Shown: piece after piece, positions 21,071 through 29,227 of the stretch | Layout of the letters: every line of letters begins with the position of its first letter | Numbering within the stretch: the stretch's first letter is position 1 | Assembly (NCBI GenBank): GCA_002281095.1 | Contig: NCFI01000008.1 | Span: 1-33,631, forward strand | DNA: 33,631 nt | Source of the DNA: Thiotrichales bacterium 35-46-9 | Lineage (GTDB): Bacteria > Pseudomonadota > Gammaproteobacteria > Thiomicrospirales > Thiomicrospiraceae | Direction: 5' to 3' | Made by a program: the position numbers and the translations under genes | The notes under the pieces: generated by a model | The model's database searches: none | What the model saw: only the letters and a program-made list of their open reading frames with translations | What the model was told of the DNA's origin: nothing

Positions 21071-21091
21071 TTTTTAGAGGTTTTCGATAGT

Positions 21092-22420
21092 TTGGAAATA
21101 CAAACGTCACACTGGATCACATTGATCCAAATTATTCTGCTATTGGCAATCAATGCCTTCTTCGTGGCGGCTGAGTTCGCCTTAGTTAAAGCAAAACAAG
21201 TTCGACTTAATCAGCTTGCTGACCAAAGTGCGACAGGGCGCCTGACTTACCAAATTCATCAAAACATCGAGCCTTATCTAGCCGCCTGTCAGCTAGGAAT
21301 TACCATGGCATCACTGGGCTTGGGTTGGGTAGGTGAGCCTTTCGTTGCCGCCTTAATTGAACCCTTGTTTGTCATGATGGGTCTACCAGCTGAAATCATG
21401 CATACGGTGGCATTTTTAATTGGCTTCATTATTTTCTCAGCTTTGCACATTGTTATTGGTGAACAGGTGCCGAAAAACCTTGCCATTCGCGTGCCAGAAC
21501 CGGTCGCTATGTGGGTAGCTTGGCCGTTGCGTGGCTTCTTTGTCATGGTTTATCCCTTGTCGCGTTTATTGGATAAAACCTCAGCACTGATCTTAAAGAG
21601 CATGGGTGTGCGTCCAGCCAGTCACTTAGAAGTGTTCACCGATGAAGAAATTAAAGGCATTATTGACCAGTCTCGTGCCAGTGGTGAAATGGGGCATCAA
21701 AAAGCCGATATGCTCACTAACCTGTTTGAAATGGAGCATCGTACCGCACGTGAATTGATGACGCCCCGCAATGACATTGATGCGTTGGATATTGATCACC
21801 CTGCAGAAAGCCTGCTGGCGCTCATCTTAGATACACAACACTCGCGTTTCCCTGTGATTGAAGCCGGCTTTAACCAAGTGCATGGTGTGGTTATCGTTAA
21901 GGACTTGTATCGTGCTTTGTTAGCAGGTGACCAACAGCCTTGGGCGCATTTGAAAGACTTTTGTCGTCCGGCGTTAATGTTGCCCGATAGTTTGAATGCG
22001 ACCCAATTGTTTGAACAAATGCGCGGCAATCAATCGCATTTAGCGATGGTCGTCGATGAATATGGTGAAATTGTCGGTCTAATCACCCTCGAAGACGTTT
22101 TGGAAGAATTGGTTGGTGACATCGGTGATGAGTTAGATGAGCGTTTGGCTGAATATCCGATTGAAGCAACTGAGCAGGGTTGGAAAGCTCATGGTTTGTC
22201 GGATTTGGATGAAGTACGTAAGCTAACGGGTTTGGTGATCGAAGCGGAATTGCAGGTGCATACCTTATCTGGCCTATTCATGGAGCGCTTGGGACGAATG
22301 CCTGAGGTAGGTGACGTGTTGCATGAGGGATCATTGAAGTTGACGGTGATGGCGATGAAAGATCGTCGCGTTGAGTCTGTAGCCATTGTCACTGTTGATG
22401 AAGATATGACCAATGTCTGA
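21092..22420 (+). CDS. CNNM/CorC-type hemolysin-family membrane protein (DUF21-CBS-CorC_HlyC)
   Basis: A 442-residue inner-membrane protein. The N-terminal DUF21 domain has several hydrophobic helices (about 10-30, 60-80, 95-150). A CBS pair follows (about 215-335; RTARELMTPRNDI and VVDEYGEIVGLITLEDVLEELVG, quoted in part). It ends in a CorC_HlyC domain. The family is linked to magnesium or cobalt efflux and ion homeostasis, although 'hemolysin' persists in annotations. The start is TTG at 21092 with AGAGG eleven bases upstream, directly after the structured repeat. Its stop overlaps mgtE by eight bases, which supports a magnesium role. Confidence 0.92.
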   Translation: MEIQTSHWITLIQIILLLAINAFFVAAEFALVKAKQVRLNQLADQSATGRLTYQIHQNIEPYLAACQLGITMASLGLGWVGEPFVAALIEPLFVMMGLPAEIMHTVAFLIGFIIFSALHIVIGEQVPKNLAIRVPEPVAMWVAWPLRGFFVMVYPLSRLLDKTSALILKSMGVRPASHLEVFTDEEIKGIIDQSRASGEMGHQKADMLTNLFEMEHRTARELMTPRNDIDALDIDHPAESLLALILDTQHSRFPVIEAGFNQVHGVVIVKDLYRALLAGDQQPWAHLKDFCRPALMLPDSLNATQLFEQMRGNQSHLAMVVDEYGEIVGLITLEDVLEELVGDIGDELDERLAEYPIEATEQGWKAHGLSDLDEVRKLTGLVIEAELQVHTLSGLFMERLGRMPEVGDVLHEGSLKLTVMAMKDRRVESVAIVTVDEDMTNV

Positions 22421-23780
22421 ACGCAGCCAAGTTGATGCCATTCGCGAGCGTGATGAACCCTTACTGGTTCAAGTGCTGCCTTTGCTCGAAGAAGGGCATT
22501 ACGATGTTCTAGCCGATTTGTTACAGGCAGAGCACGAAACTGATTTGGCTGTTTTGCTTGAATCTTTACCCGCGCATCAACGTTCAAAAGTTTGGGAGCT
22601 GATTCCAAATTCAGAGCAGGGTAATGTGCTCTTGCACTTGCATGATGAGGTTAGGGCGTCACTGATTGCCATTATGCCGCATCAGGAACTGGTTGATGCG
22701 CTAGAACCCTTAGATGCGGATGATATCGCCTACGTTCTGGAAGATGTTCCAGAAGCTAAATCAGATGCCATCTTAGAACAACTAGATCATGAAACCCGTG
22801 CCGATGTTGAAGAGTCGCTCAGCTATCCGGAGGGAACAGCAGGGCGTTTAATGCGTTTCGATGCGATTGAAGTGCGTGCCGATATTGATATTTATACCGT
22901 GCTGCGCTACTTACGACGTCATAAAATTCTTCCCGATCAGACCGATGGCTTAATGGTAGTGGATGAAGATGGCTACTACTTAGGTAAGCTCAACCTTTCT
23001 ACGTTAGTGACGCAGCCGGGTAGTGCGCGTGTGGAATCGGTAATGGATGCCAGCGAACAAGCCATTCCTGCCTATATGGAAGAAGACGAAGTGGCGCACT
23101 TGTTCGATAGACGCGACTTGGTTTCTGTCGCGGTGGTCGATGCCGCTGGTAAGTTTATTGGACGTGTTACGGTTGATGATGTGTTAGACGTGATTCGCGG
23201 TCAATCTGAGCGTGCCTTAATGGGTATGGCGGGTTTGGATGAAGAAGCGGATATTTTCGCCCCCGTCATTACCAGTGCCAAACGTCGTGCCTTGTGGCTA
23301 GGGATTAACCTGTGTACGGCTTCCTTAGCCGCTTGGGTGATTGGACAGTTTGAGGCGAGTATTGCGCAGTTAGTGGCACTCGCTATCTTAATGCCTATTG
23401 TGGCGAGTATGGGTGGTGTTGCGGGTAGTCAAACCCTGACGCTAACGGTACGTGGTTTAGCGTTAGGGCAGGTCAGTCTGTCGAATATGCGTTGGCTACT
23501 GCGTCGTGAATTGGGTGTTGGCTTGCTCAACAGTTTGCTCTGGGCAAGCATGATGGGCTTAGTCGCTTGGTTGATCTTTGAACCCGGTGTTGGTGCTGTC
23601 ATTGCCGCCGCACTCACCATTAACATGACCCTTGCTGTGGGTGCTGGGGTGTTCATTCCCATTGTACTCGACCGCTTGGGCATTGACCCTGCCTTATCGG
23701 CTAGTATGATCCTAATGACCATTACCGATGTGATGGGCTTCTTAACTTTCTTAGGGTTGGCAACAATTTTCTTGTTGTAG
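22413..23780 (+). CDS. mgtE: Magnesium transporter MgtE
   Basis: MgtE is a dimeric, magnesium-gated Mg2+ channel of the inner membrane. The 455 residues show the cytosolic N domain of helical repeats (about 15-130, LEDVPEAKSDAILEQL), two CBS domains (about 135-265, RVTVDDVLDVI) and five C-terminal transmembrane helices (about 290-455). The pore-family motif is GSQTLTLTVRGLALG. Acidic residues across the N and CBS domains fit magnesium sensing. The start overlaps the corC-like gene by eight bases, so influx and putative efflux proteins are made together. A strong terminator follows 37 bases after the stop. Confidence 0.96.
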   Translation: MSERSQVDAIRERDEPLLVQVLPLLEEGHYDVLADLLQAEHETDLAVLLESLPAHQRSKVWELIPNSEQGNVLLHLHDEVRASLIAIMPHQELVDALEPLDADDIAYVLEDVPEAKSDAILEQLDHETRADVEESLSYPEGTAGRLMRFDAIEVRADIDIYTVLRYLRRHKILPDQTDGLMVVDEDGYYLGKLNLSTLVTQPGSARVESVMDASEQAIPAYMEEDEVAHLFDRRDLVSVAVVDAAGKFIGRVTVDDVLDVIRGQSERALMGMAGLDEEADIFAPVITSAKRRALWLGINLCTASLAAWVIGQFEASIAQLVALAILMPIVASMGGVAGSQTLTLTVRGLALGQVSLSNMRWLLRRELGVGLLNSLLWASMMGLVAWLIFEPGVGAVIAAALTINMTLAVGAGVFIPIVLDRLGIDPALSASMILMTITDVMGFLTFLGLATIFLL

Positions 23781-23816
23781 TAGACGTTTTGATGCAGCCT
23801 TCTTCGCAGTGCTAAT

Positions 23817-23847
23817 AAAAAGCCCCGCTCTGAGAGTGGGGCTTTTT
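23817..23847. terminator. Bidirectional intrinsic terminator between mgtE and infA
   Basis: Near-perfect hairpin with a GC-rich stem, GCCCC-g-CTC / GAG-t-GGGGC, and a three-base loop. It is flanked by five A on the left and five T on the right, so each strand has a T-tract after the stem. It lies between convergent mgtE and infA and should end transcription from both sides. Confidence 0.93.
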
Positions 23848-23879
23848 GCTGCAGAAAAGTTATTTCTTAACTAGGCTTA

Positions 23880-24098
23880 TTATTTCACGCGGAAAGTGAT
23901 GCGTCCTTTAGTCAAGTCGTAGGGTGTTAGTTCTACTTTAACCTTATCGCCCGCTAAAATACGGATATAGTTTTTGCGCATCTTTCCAGAGATATGCGCT
24001 AGTACCGAATGACCATTTTCTAAGGTAACACGAAACATGGTGTTTGGTAGTACTTCGCTGACTGTGCCTTCAAATTCGATGACGTCTTCTTTGCTCAT
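23880..24098 (-). CDS. infA: Translation initiation factor IF-1
   Basis: A 72-residue S1/OB-fold protein that binds the ribosomal A site during initiation. The sequence is a canonical full-length IF-1: [19 protein letters not shown] at the start, [19 protein letters not shown] in the centre and KGRITFRVK at the end. A TATAAT on the minus strand (24132-24137) is a candidate -10 element, without a convincing -35. It is divergent from the lipoprotein gene and ends at the shared terminator. It forms a single-gene unit. Confidence 0.98.
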   Translation of the reverse strand: MSKEDVIEFEGTVSEVLPNTMFRVTLENGHSVLAHISGKMRKNYIRILAGDKVKVELTPYDLTKGRITFRVK

Positions 24099-24274
24099 TT
24101 GCCCAAAGCCGATAAATATAGTAAATACAGCATTATAGACAATAATGGATTGGTTTGCACGGTATTTTATCGGTTTTGTAAAAAGTTTGATGTTGTTATG
24201 CTTCCCTCTTGTGATGTCGTTGCGTCACTGGCATACTGTTGCGATTGAGTCGAGCAAATAGACAAGGAGGTATT

Positions 24275-24751
24275 GTGTTAGCAAAACCATGGTTGATAAT
24301 CGCTGTGATGGCATCGGGTTTGGTGATGACTGGCTGTTCACCTTCGGCACCTTCGGGTACGATTTATAAGTCTAATGAGGCGCTTAAACCTCAAGAGGTA
24401 CGACTGGCTAAGTTGCTTTCAGTACGTCCGGTGCAAATCGAAACGTCTTCTAACACCAATACGGGAGCGGTTGCCGGTGGTGCGATTGGCGGCGTTGCTG
24501 GCTCTCAGATGGGGTCAGGGCGTGGTACAGAGGCCGTTTTGGGTGGATTGATTGGTGCGACAGTCGGTGCGATAGCCGGATCAGCAGCACAAAAAGCAAC
24601 GAACAAAGAAAATGCAGCTGAGTTGACGGTACAAATGGATGACAATGGACAAATTATGTCGATTGTGCAGGCTGGAGATGAAACGTTTACGGCTGGGCAA
24701 GCGGTGAGAGTATTGATTCAGTCAGGTAAATATCGAGTTGCCCCTTATTAA
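24275..24751 (+). CDS. Glycine-zipper 2TM-domain lipoprotein
   Basis: A 158-residue probable outer-membrane lipoprotein related to SlyB/Pcp. The GTG at 24275 is chosen because AAGGAGG lies four bases upstream and it gives a clean lipoprotein signal (hydrophobic core, then VMTG-C21). An open frame to 24239 would add a charged, non-signal extension. A glycine-zipper segment (about 60-105, GAVAGGAIGGVAGSQMG and GGLIGATVGAIAGSAAQ) follows, then a small beta domain (AAELTVQMDDNGQIMSIVQ). SlyB-type proteins respond to envelope stress and magnesium through PhoPQ in enterics; the nearby mgtE is suggestive only. The precise family member is not settled. Confidence 0.9.
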   Translation: MLAKPWLIIAVMASGLVMTGCSPSAPSGTIYKSNEALKPQEVRLAKLLSVRPVQIETSSNTNTGAVAGGAIGGVAGSQMGSGRGTEAVLGGLIGATVGAIAGSAAQKATNKENAAELTVQMDDNGQIMSIVQAGDETFTAGQAVRVLIQSGKYRVAPY

Positions 24752-24777
24752 GATGGATCAAGTAATAAGAGAGAGTT

Positions 24778-25098
24778 ATGCAAATTCAAAAAGAGTGTGA
24801 TGATACGGCGTTACTGCAACAATTAGATGCGGTGTTGGCAGAAGTCGGGGGAGCATTAGCGCCTTTCGACCCTTATTTACATTGGTCTTTGAATCAACGT
24901 TGCTGCTTCTTTGAGGAGGCAGATGCTAAGCTTGTTCGGGAATATGCGGGCGGAGTGGCCATTATTCGCGTCGAAAAGATGTTTTATGTCGCCAGACGCT
25001 TTTTGCGCACAGGTGGCTGGTTTTGGTCGGCTGTCGCTTTGCTGGACGCTCAAGCGAACAATCACATGCTGATGAGTATGATGGAAGGGACTACTTAA
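24778..25098 (+). CDS. Small soluble protein of unknown function
   Basis: A 106-residue protein, not recognised. It starts 26 bases after the lipoprotein stop, with GAGAG upstream of its ATG. It has an acidic helical N-terminus, a central segment NQRCCFFEEADAK with adjacent cysteines, and an aromatic stretch GGWFWSAVALLDAQ that is too short and mixed to be a clear membrane helix. There is no signal peptide. It ends 24 bases before a strong terminator. It is supported as a real gene by the tight spacing, the ribosome-binding site and the terminator. Confidence 0.7.
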   Translation: MQIQKECDDTALLQQLDAVLAEVGGALAPFDPYLHWSLNQRCCFFEEADAKLVREYAGGVAIIRVEKMFYVARRFLRTGGWFWSAVALLDAQANNHMLMSMMEGTT

Positions 25099-25122
25099 TC
25101 ATACGAACGAAGAGAATGAACC

Positions 25123-25154
25123 TGAAGCTGGAGCAATCCAGCTTCACTGTTTTT
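25123..25154 (+). terminator. Intrinsic terminator after the lipoprotein and unknown gene
   Basis: A perfect 10-bp stem (TGAAGCTGGA with TCCAGCTTCA) is closed by the stable GNRA tetraloop GCAA. Five T follow at 25150-25154. It lies between the + strand unit and convergent cheY. The reverse strand lacks a T-tract, so it is expected to work mainly on the + strand. Confidence 0.92.
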
Positions 25155-25160
25155 AACGGC

Positions 25161-25523
25161 TTAGATAACGCGATTAATGGTCGCGAGTAACTTTTCTGGG
25201 CTGAAAGGTTTGACGATCCAACCTGTTGCACCTGCTGCTTTACCTTTGCCTTTCATGTCATCTGAAGATTCAGTTGTTAGGCAGATAATCGGTGTCATAC
25301 GGTAATTACCCAGAGCGCGTAGCTTTGTGGTGAGTTCGATGCCGTTCATATTTGGCATGTTAATGTCAGTTAAGACCAAATCAAACTGAGTTGCATTGGC
25401 TTTGTTTAAGGCATCGACGCCGTCTTCAGCTTCAACCACATCAAATCCAGCGCTTTTTAAGGTCATCGCAACCATTTGGCGCATAGATTTTGAATCGTCA
25501 ACCGCTAAAATTTTCTTAGCCAT
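25161..25523 (-). CDS. cheY: CheY-like single-domain response regulator
   Basis: A 120-residue receiver domain without output domain, most likely the phosphoryl target of the neighbouring CheA. The full active site is present: D9/D10, phosphoacceptor D53 in LTDINMPNMNG, T83 and K105 in VKPF. It overlaps the STAS gene by eight bases and has AGGAG upstream of its ATG. It may bind a flagellar switch or a pilus motor; the sequence does not decide. No cheZ is present in the window. Confidence 0.93.
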   Translation of the reverse strand: MAKKILAVDDSKSMRQMVAMTLKSAGFDVVEAEDGVDALNKANATQFDLVLTDINMPNMNGIELTTKLRALGNYRMTPIICLTTESSDDMKGKGKAAGATGWIVKPFSPEKLLATINRVI

Positions 25524-25737
25524 TACTTACTCCTAAAAATGATAATTCGTTTTGCAGTGCATCCGATAAATCGGTGAACGCTATTTTTTGTTGTTCGAGT
25601 AGGCCGATAATGACCTGCGCGCCTGCAGTATCAATTTTTTCGACTGTGCGCACATTGGCTTTCAGGTTGTCTGTTTGTAGCCAGCTGTCAAAAGCGGTTT
25701 GGTCAGTCATGATGCTTTTGTATGTGAGTTCTTCCAT
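25516..25737 (-). CDS. Short STAS-domain protein of the chemosensory cluster
   Basis: A 73-residue protein resembling the core of a STAS (anti-sigma-antagonist-like) domain. The conserved beta-strand/turn is VEKIDTAGAQVIIGLL, where T37 of DTAG occupies the position of the phosphorylated serine of SpoIIAA-type proteins. It is shorter than the roughly 100 residues usual for the fold. GGGAG overlapping the cheW stop acts as ribosome-binding site. Its place between cheW and cheY suggests a modulator or localisation role in this chemosensory system; this is inferred. Confidence 0.8.
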   Translation of the reverse strand: MEELTYKSIMTDQTAFDSWLQTDNLKANVRTVEKIDTAGAQVIIGLLEQQKIAFTDLSDALQNELSFLGVSNG

Positions 25738-25744
25738 GGCTGAG

Positions 25745-26179
25745 TTACTCCCTAAAGAAATCTATTTTATCAATATCTGTCAAAATTACCATACGACCGT
25801 CAATGGAAACCAGTCCTTCAACGAAGACATTTTTGGCTTCACCATCTTTTTTGGGGGCGGGTTGCAATTCGTCCAAGTTAGCAAACTCAGTATTGGATAC
25901 TGAGTCAACGACGATGCCGACAACTTTTGTTTTGCCATTATTATCAACACGTAATACGATAATGACACCTTTGTCTGATTCATAGTCGAAAAACATTTTG
26001 CGTAAATCAAATACGGGTACCACTGAGCCACGCAAGTTAATGACGCCAAGCGTCCATTCAGGGGTATTTGGGATAGGTGTGCATCTTTCTACGTCTTTAA
26101 TTTCTTGAATACGTAAAATATCCACCCCATAAACTTCATTATTGAGAATGAAGGTAAGCAATTGTTTGGTGTTTTCCAT
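25745..26179 (-). CDS. cheW: CheW coupling protein
   Basis: CheW links chemoreceptors to CheA. The 144 residues form one CheW domain: LTFILNNEVYGVDILRIQEI, the receptor-contact segment TPEWTLGVINLRGSVVPVFDL (quoted in part) and GIVVDSVSNTE. The ATG at 26179 is preferred to upstream in-frame codons (26185, 26224) since AAGGG lies seven bases before it. This start leaves ten bases between the cheA stop and cheW, whereas 26224 would overlap cheA. The likely partner CheA is encoded just upstream. Confidence 0.95.
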   Translation of the reverse strand: MENTKQLLTFILNNEVYGVDILRIQEIKDVERCTPIPNTPEWTLGVINLRGSVVPVFDLRKMFFDYESDKGVIIVLRVDNNGKTKVVGIVVDSVSNTEFANLDELQPAPKKDGEAKNVFVEGLVSIDGRMVILTDIDKIDFFRE

Positions 26180-26189
26180 TGTCATGCCC

Positions 26190-28253
26190 TTATTCAACTT
26201 CGTGCGAGAGTTCAGTGAGATCAAGAATCATGGCAACGCGGCCATCACCCATAATGGTTGCTCCAGAGATACCGTTTACTTTGCGGTAGTTGGTATCTAA
26301 CGATTTGATCACCACTTGCTGTTGGCTTTCTAAACTATCGACAAACACGCCAAAACGCTTATCACCATTTTCAACGACAACTAACAATCCTTGCGTTAAT
26401 TCAGTTTTGCCAACGGGACGGTTGAAGAACGTATTTAAGCGCACAATGGGTATATAAACATCGCGTAGGCGATAGAGGTAGGTACCTTTAACACTCTTAA
26501 TGTTGTCTTCGGCAGGCAGTACCGATTCGACAATGGATGCTAATGGGAAAATATAGGTTTCGTCACCTACTTTAGCCAGTTGACCATCCAAAATGGCCAA
26601 GGTTAATGGCAGACGGATGGTGAAGATAGAACCGAGGTTTTGTTCAGTTTGAACTTCAATGGTACCGCCCAGTTCACGAATGTTACGACGTACGACGTCC
26701 ATGCCGACGCCACGTCCGGAAATATCCGTTACTTCGTCGGCAGTCGAGAAGCCAGCATGGAAAATGAGATCAATGTTCTCTTTTTCGGTAATCACTTGGT
26801 GTTCTGTGAGAATACCCGCATCAATGGCTTTTTGGCGCACTTTATCCAGTCTAATGCCAGCACCATCATCTTTAATTTGGATGACAATGTTACCACCAGC
26901 GTGGAAGGCAGATAAGCGTACTGTACCCTTACGTGCTTTGCCTTTTGCTTCACGGACATCTGGCTTTTCAATACCATGATCAACGGAGTTGCGGATAATG
27001 TGGACGAGCGGATCGGTGAGTTTTTCTAGGACGGTTTTATCCACTTCGGTGTTTTCACCTTCCATCACCAATTCAATATCTTTTTCGAGTTTAGCGCTCA
27101 CATCATGCACAATGCGTGGCATGCGGTTAAACGCAAAACTAATCGGCATCATACGAATTGACATGACTGATTCTTGCATGGCACGTGTATGACGCTCAAT
27201 ATCGACTAAACCTTCTTTCAGCTCATCTGCCCAGGGAGCGTTCAACTGATCTGCAAGTAGGCCGAAGCGGGATAGCATTGACTGAGCGATAACCAACTCG
27301 CCGACCATATCGACCATCTGGTCGATTTTACTGATAGAAACACGAATAGAACTTTCTTGTTTTTCACCAGTTGCGACAGCAGCTCGTGGCGCACCATTGT
27401 TGGTTGCCGCTGGAGCTGTGGCTGTAACAGCTGTTTGTTGGGTTAGGGCTGTCGGTGCCTCAGTCGCTACAACAACACCGCTAGTAGCGGTACTTGCTTC
27501 GACGGTCACTCCAGTTGAACTATCACCATTTCGATATATAGGACTGATACTAATATGGCAACTGTCTTCATCAAGCCATTCAAATACTTCATTAATATCG
27601 GCCAGTTCAACCTCTCCGTCGATGACAACGTTGAATGAGATCAAACAGTGTTCTACCTGCAGAGGATTGCCTTCATTAAGTCGTGCTTTGATGTGTGTTC
27701 TTTCAGCGCCTTCAATACGACTTAGTTCATGGAGCAATTTCAGTAAATCAATACCAGAAGTGAAGTAATCATCACTGGGCGATAAATGAATTTGGTACCC
27801 TATTAACTCAGGCTGATCTGTGGCAGTATTGTTTGTGTTGCTTGTTGTTGCAAGGCTTTGTGCGCCATGATTCAAAATAGCCTCTAAGCGTTGCTCCATC
27901 GCTTTGACTGGTGTCATATCAATCGGCTGATTATCTTGGTAGGCATCCAAGATAATGCGTAACACATCCACAGATTGTAATAGTGCTTCACGATTTTCTG
28001 AGGTGACGTTACGTTTTCCAGAACGCATTTCATCTAGCAATGTTTCTAGAATATGGGTAAGGTGGATGAGTTCGGAGAATCCGAAGGTGCCTGCACCCCC
28101 TTTCATTGAGTGGGCGGCACGAAAAATGGTATTGACCACTTCGGTATCGGGTGTGCCTTCAGGTAGAGTCAGTAGGTTGGACTCCATGGCAGCCAATCCC
28201 TCAAAACTTTCTTCAAGGTAGGTTTGGCGAAACACCTGCATTAATTCATCCAT
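26190..28253 (-). CDS. cheA: Chemotaxis histidine kinase CheA
   Basis: CheA autophosphorylates and passes phosphate to CheY (and CheB where present). The 687 residues have, in order: P1/Hpt with H48 in RAAHSMKGGAGTFGF; a P2-like region about 150-240; an Ala/Thr-rich linker about 245-290; dimerisation P3 about 300-370; the ATPase P4 with HIIRNSVDHGIE, DDGAGI and GRGVGMDVV; and the CheW-like P5 at the C-terminus. All catalytic boxes are intact. Start: ATG with GGAG eight bases upstream. First gene of cheA-cheW-STAS-cheY; cheR, cheB and a receptor are not adjacent. Confidence 0.97.
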   Translation of the reverse strand: MDELMQVFRQTYLEESFEGLAAMESNLLTLPEGTPDTEVVNTIFRAAHSMKGGAGTFGFSELIHLTHILETLLDEMRSGKRNVTSENREALLQSVDVLRIILDAYQDNQPIDMTPVKAMEQRLEAILNHGAQSLATTSNTNNTATDQPELIGYQIHLSPSDDYFTSGIDLLKLLHELSRIEGAERTHIKARLNEGNPLQVEHCLISFNVVIDGEVELADINEVFEWLDEDSCHISISPIYRNGDSSTGVTVEASTATSGVVVATEAPTALTQQTAVTATAPAATNNGAPRAAVATGEKQESSIRVSISKIDQMVDMVGELVIAQSMLSRFGLLADQLNAPWADELKEGLVDIERHTRAMQESVMSIRMMPISFAFNRMPRIVHDVSAKLEKDIELVMEGENTEVDKTVLEKLTDPLVHIIRNSVDHGIEKPDVREAKGKARKGTVRLSAFHAGGNIVIQIKDDGAGIRLDKVRQKAIDAGILTEHQVITEKENIDLIFHAGFSTADEVTDISGRGVGMDVVRRNIRELGGTIEVQTEQNLGSIFTIRLPLTLAILDGQLAKVGDETYIFPLASIVESVLPAEDNIKSVKGTYLYRLRDVYIPIVRLNTFFNRPVGKTELTQGLLVVVENGDKRFGVFVDSLESQQQVVIKSLDTNYRKVNGISGATIMGDGRVAMILDLTELSHEVE

Positions 28254-28531
28254 TCAAGAATCTCCAATGGCTAGCGGAATAAGTGCTCACTTGGTGGTTG
28301 TGGCTATTTTGTGTTATCTGATTGATGAGCAAATCAACTTTGTTTTCATTATAACGATTTCTAAGCTTAAAACCAGTGGTCTTTATCGAAATTATACGCA
28401 ATGTCAATCCAGTAAAAATGACGTTTTTGTGTTCTTTCGTGGTGGCAAGAGTGCGTAGAACTTAATTGCCCTCATATATCTAGCGACCAAGTTACGAATT
28501 CTTTAAGTCCATTAGACAGTTAAAGTCGTTG
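28254..28531. other. Intergenic region between the ABC ATPase gene and cheA
   Basis: A 278-base A/T-rich stretch between two minus-strand genes; no gene is supported in it. It contains the candidate cheA promoter and a leader of about 110-125 bases. A second TATAAT on the minus strand at 28348-28353 lacks a good -35. No convincing terminator hairpin for the bamD-exporter unit was found after 28531, so some read-through into cheA cannot be excluded. Confidence 0.6.
28380..28407 (-). promoter_or_regulatory. Candidate sigma-70 promoter for the cheA cluster
   Basis: On the minus strand a consensus TTGACA (28407-28402) is followed after 16 bases by TAAAGA (28385-28380). A TATAAT occurs between them at 28396-28391, too close to this -35 to be its partner. 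The -10 match is moderate, so the exact start of transcription is uncertain. No flagellar sigma-28 pattern was noticed. Confidence 0.35.
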
Positions 28532-29224
28532 TTAAGTCTCAAATGATTGACTAAGGCAGCCATCGACCAAGTGAAAGCGAGAGGAGCAACGTTGGGCTAG
28601 TTTCATGTCGTGAGTGACAATTAAAAAGGAAATGCCTTCTGTTTGATTAATGCGCTCTAGCAGCTTAAAAATGTCATCGGCTGAGTGGGTATCTAGATTG
28701 CCGGTTGGCTCATCGGCTAGAACTAACGGTGGATTAAGCATCAGTGCGCGTGCAATCGCAACCCGCTGTTGCATACCTCCAGAGAGCTCATTTGGTTTCT
28801 TTTGTGTTGCGCTTGCTAAACCAACGGCATTGAGTAGTTGTTGAGCACGCCTTTCTGCTTTGTTTTTTTCTAATTGTTGATGAATGATGGATGGCATCAT
28901 TACATTTTCCAGCGCATTAAAGGCGGGTAGTAAATGATGGAACTGAAATACGAAGCCAATATTTAAGCCACGCAATTTGGTGAGTTGGTCATCGCTGATA
29001 TTTTGAGTGCTTTTCCCTGATATCACCAACTCGCCAGAAGTAGGGGGTTCTAGCAGTCCGATAATATTGAGCAAGGTTGATTTTCCTGACCCTGAGGGGC
29101 CTGTCAGCGCACTGAAGCTGCCAGCTGATAACTCAATATCGATACCATGTAAAATTTCGGTTTCAATGCTGGTACCGATATTGTAGGATTTGCGAATTTG
29201 TTTGAGCTGTAAAATAGGATTCAT
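28532..29224 (-). CDS. ABC transporter ATPase, LolD/MacB family
   Basis: A 230-residue cytosolic ATPase. Walker A is GPSGSGKST (42-50), the signature is LSGGMQQR, Walker B is LVLADEPTG, and the switch histidine is in IVTHD. The type matches the LolD/MacB/FtsE group that works with FtsX-fold permeases. The start lies three bases after the permease stop. With the adaptor and permease upstream it forms a complete MacAB/DevBCA-like exporter core. LolD of a LolCDE system is less likely because only one permease and a periplasmic adaptor accompany it. Confidence 0.93.
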   Translation of the reverse strand: MNPILQLKQIRKSYNIGTSIETEILHGIDIELSAGSFSALTGPSGSGKSTLLNIIGLLEPPTSGELVISGKSTQNISDDQLTKLRGLNIGFVFQFHHLLPAFNALENVMMPSIIHQQLEKNKAERRAQQLLNAVGLASATQKKPNELSGGMQQRVAIARALMLNPPLVLADEPTGNLDTHSADDIFKLLERINQTEGISFLIVTHDMKLAQRCSSRFHLVDGCLSQSFET

Positions 29225-29227
29225 GGA

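Noticed and set aside
20877-21091. Known magnesium riboswitch or mgtL-type leader before the corC/mgtE operon
   Set aside because: No M-box features or proline-rich leader peptide seen; the gap is explained by the repeat element, whose role is open.
24239-24274. Longer start for the glycine-zipper lipoprotein
   Set aside because: The extension is charged and lies upstream of a perfect AAGGAGG site that serves the GTG at 24275.
26640-28221. Several long + strand frames opposite cheA
   Set aside because: Their translations are unlike proteins and they mirror the codon pattern of cheA, whose domains are complete on the minus strand.
28267-28458. Open frame of 63 codons on the + strand upstream of cheA
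   Set aside because: Low-complexity hydrophobic translation with no ribosome-binding site, and it lies across the likely cheA promoter on the other strand.
28508-28540. Weak inverted repeat (GACAGTTAAAGTC region) as terminator after the ABC ATPase gene
   Set aside because: Pairing is poor and no T-tract follows on the minus strand.
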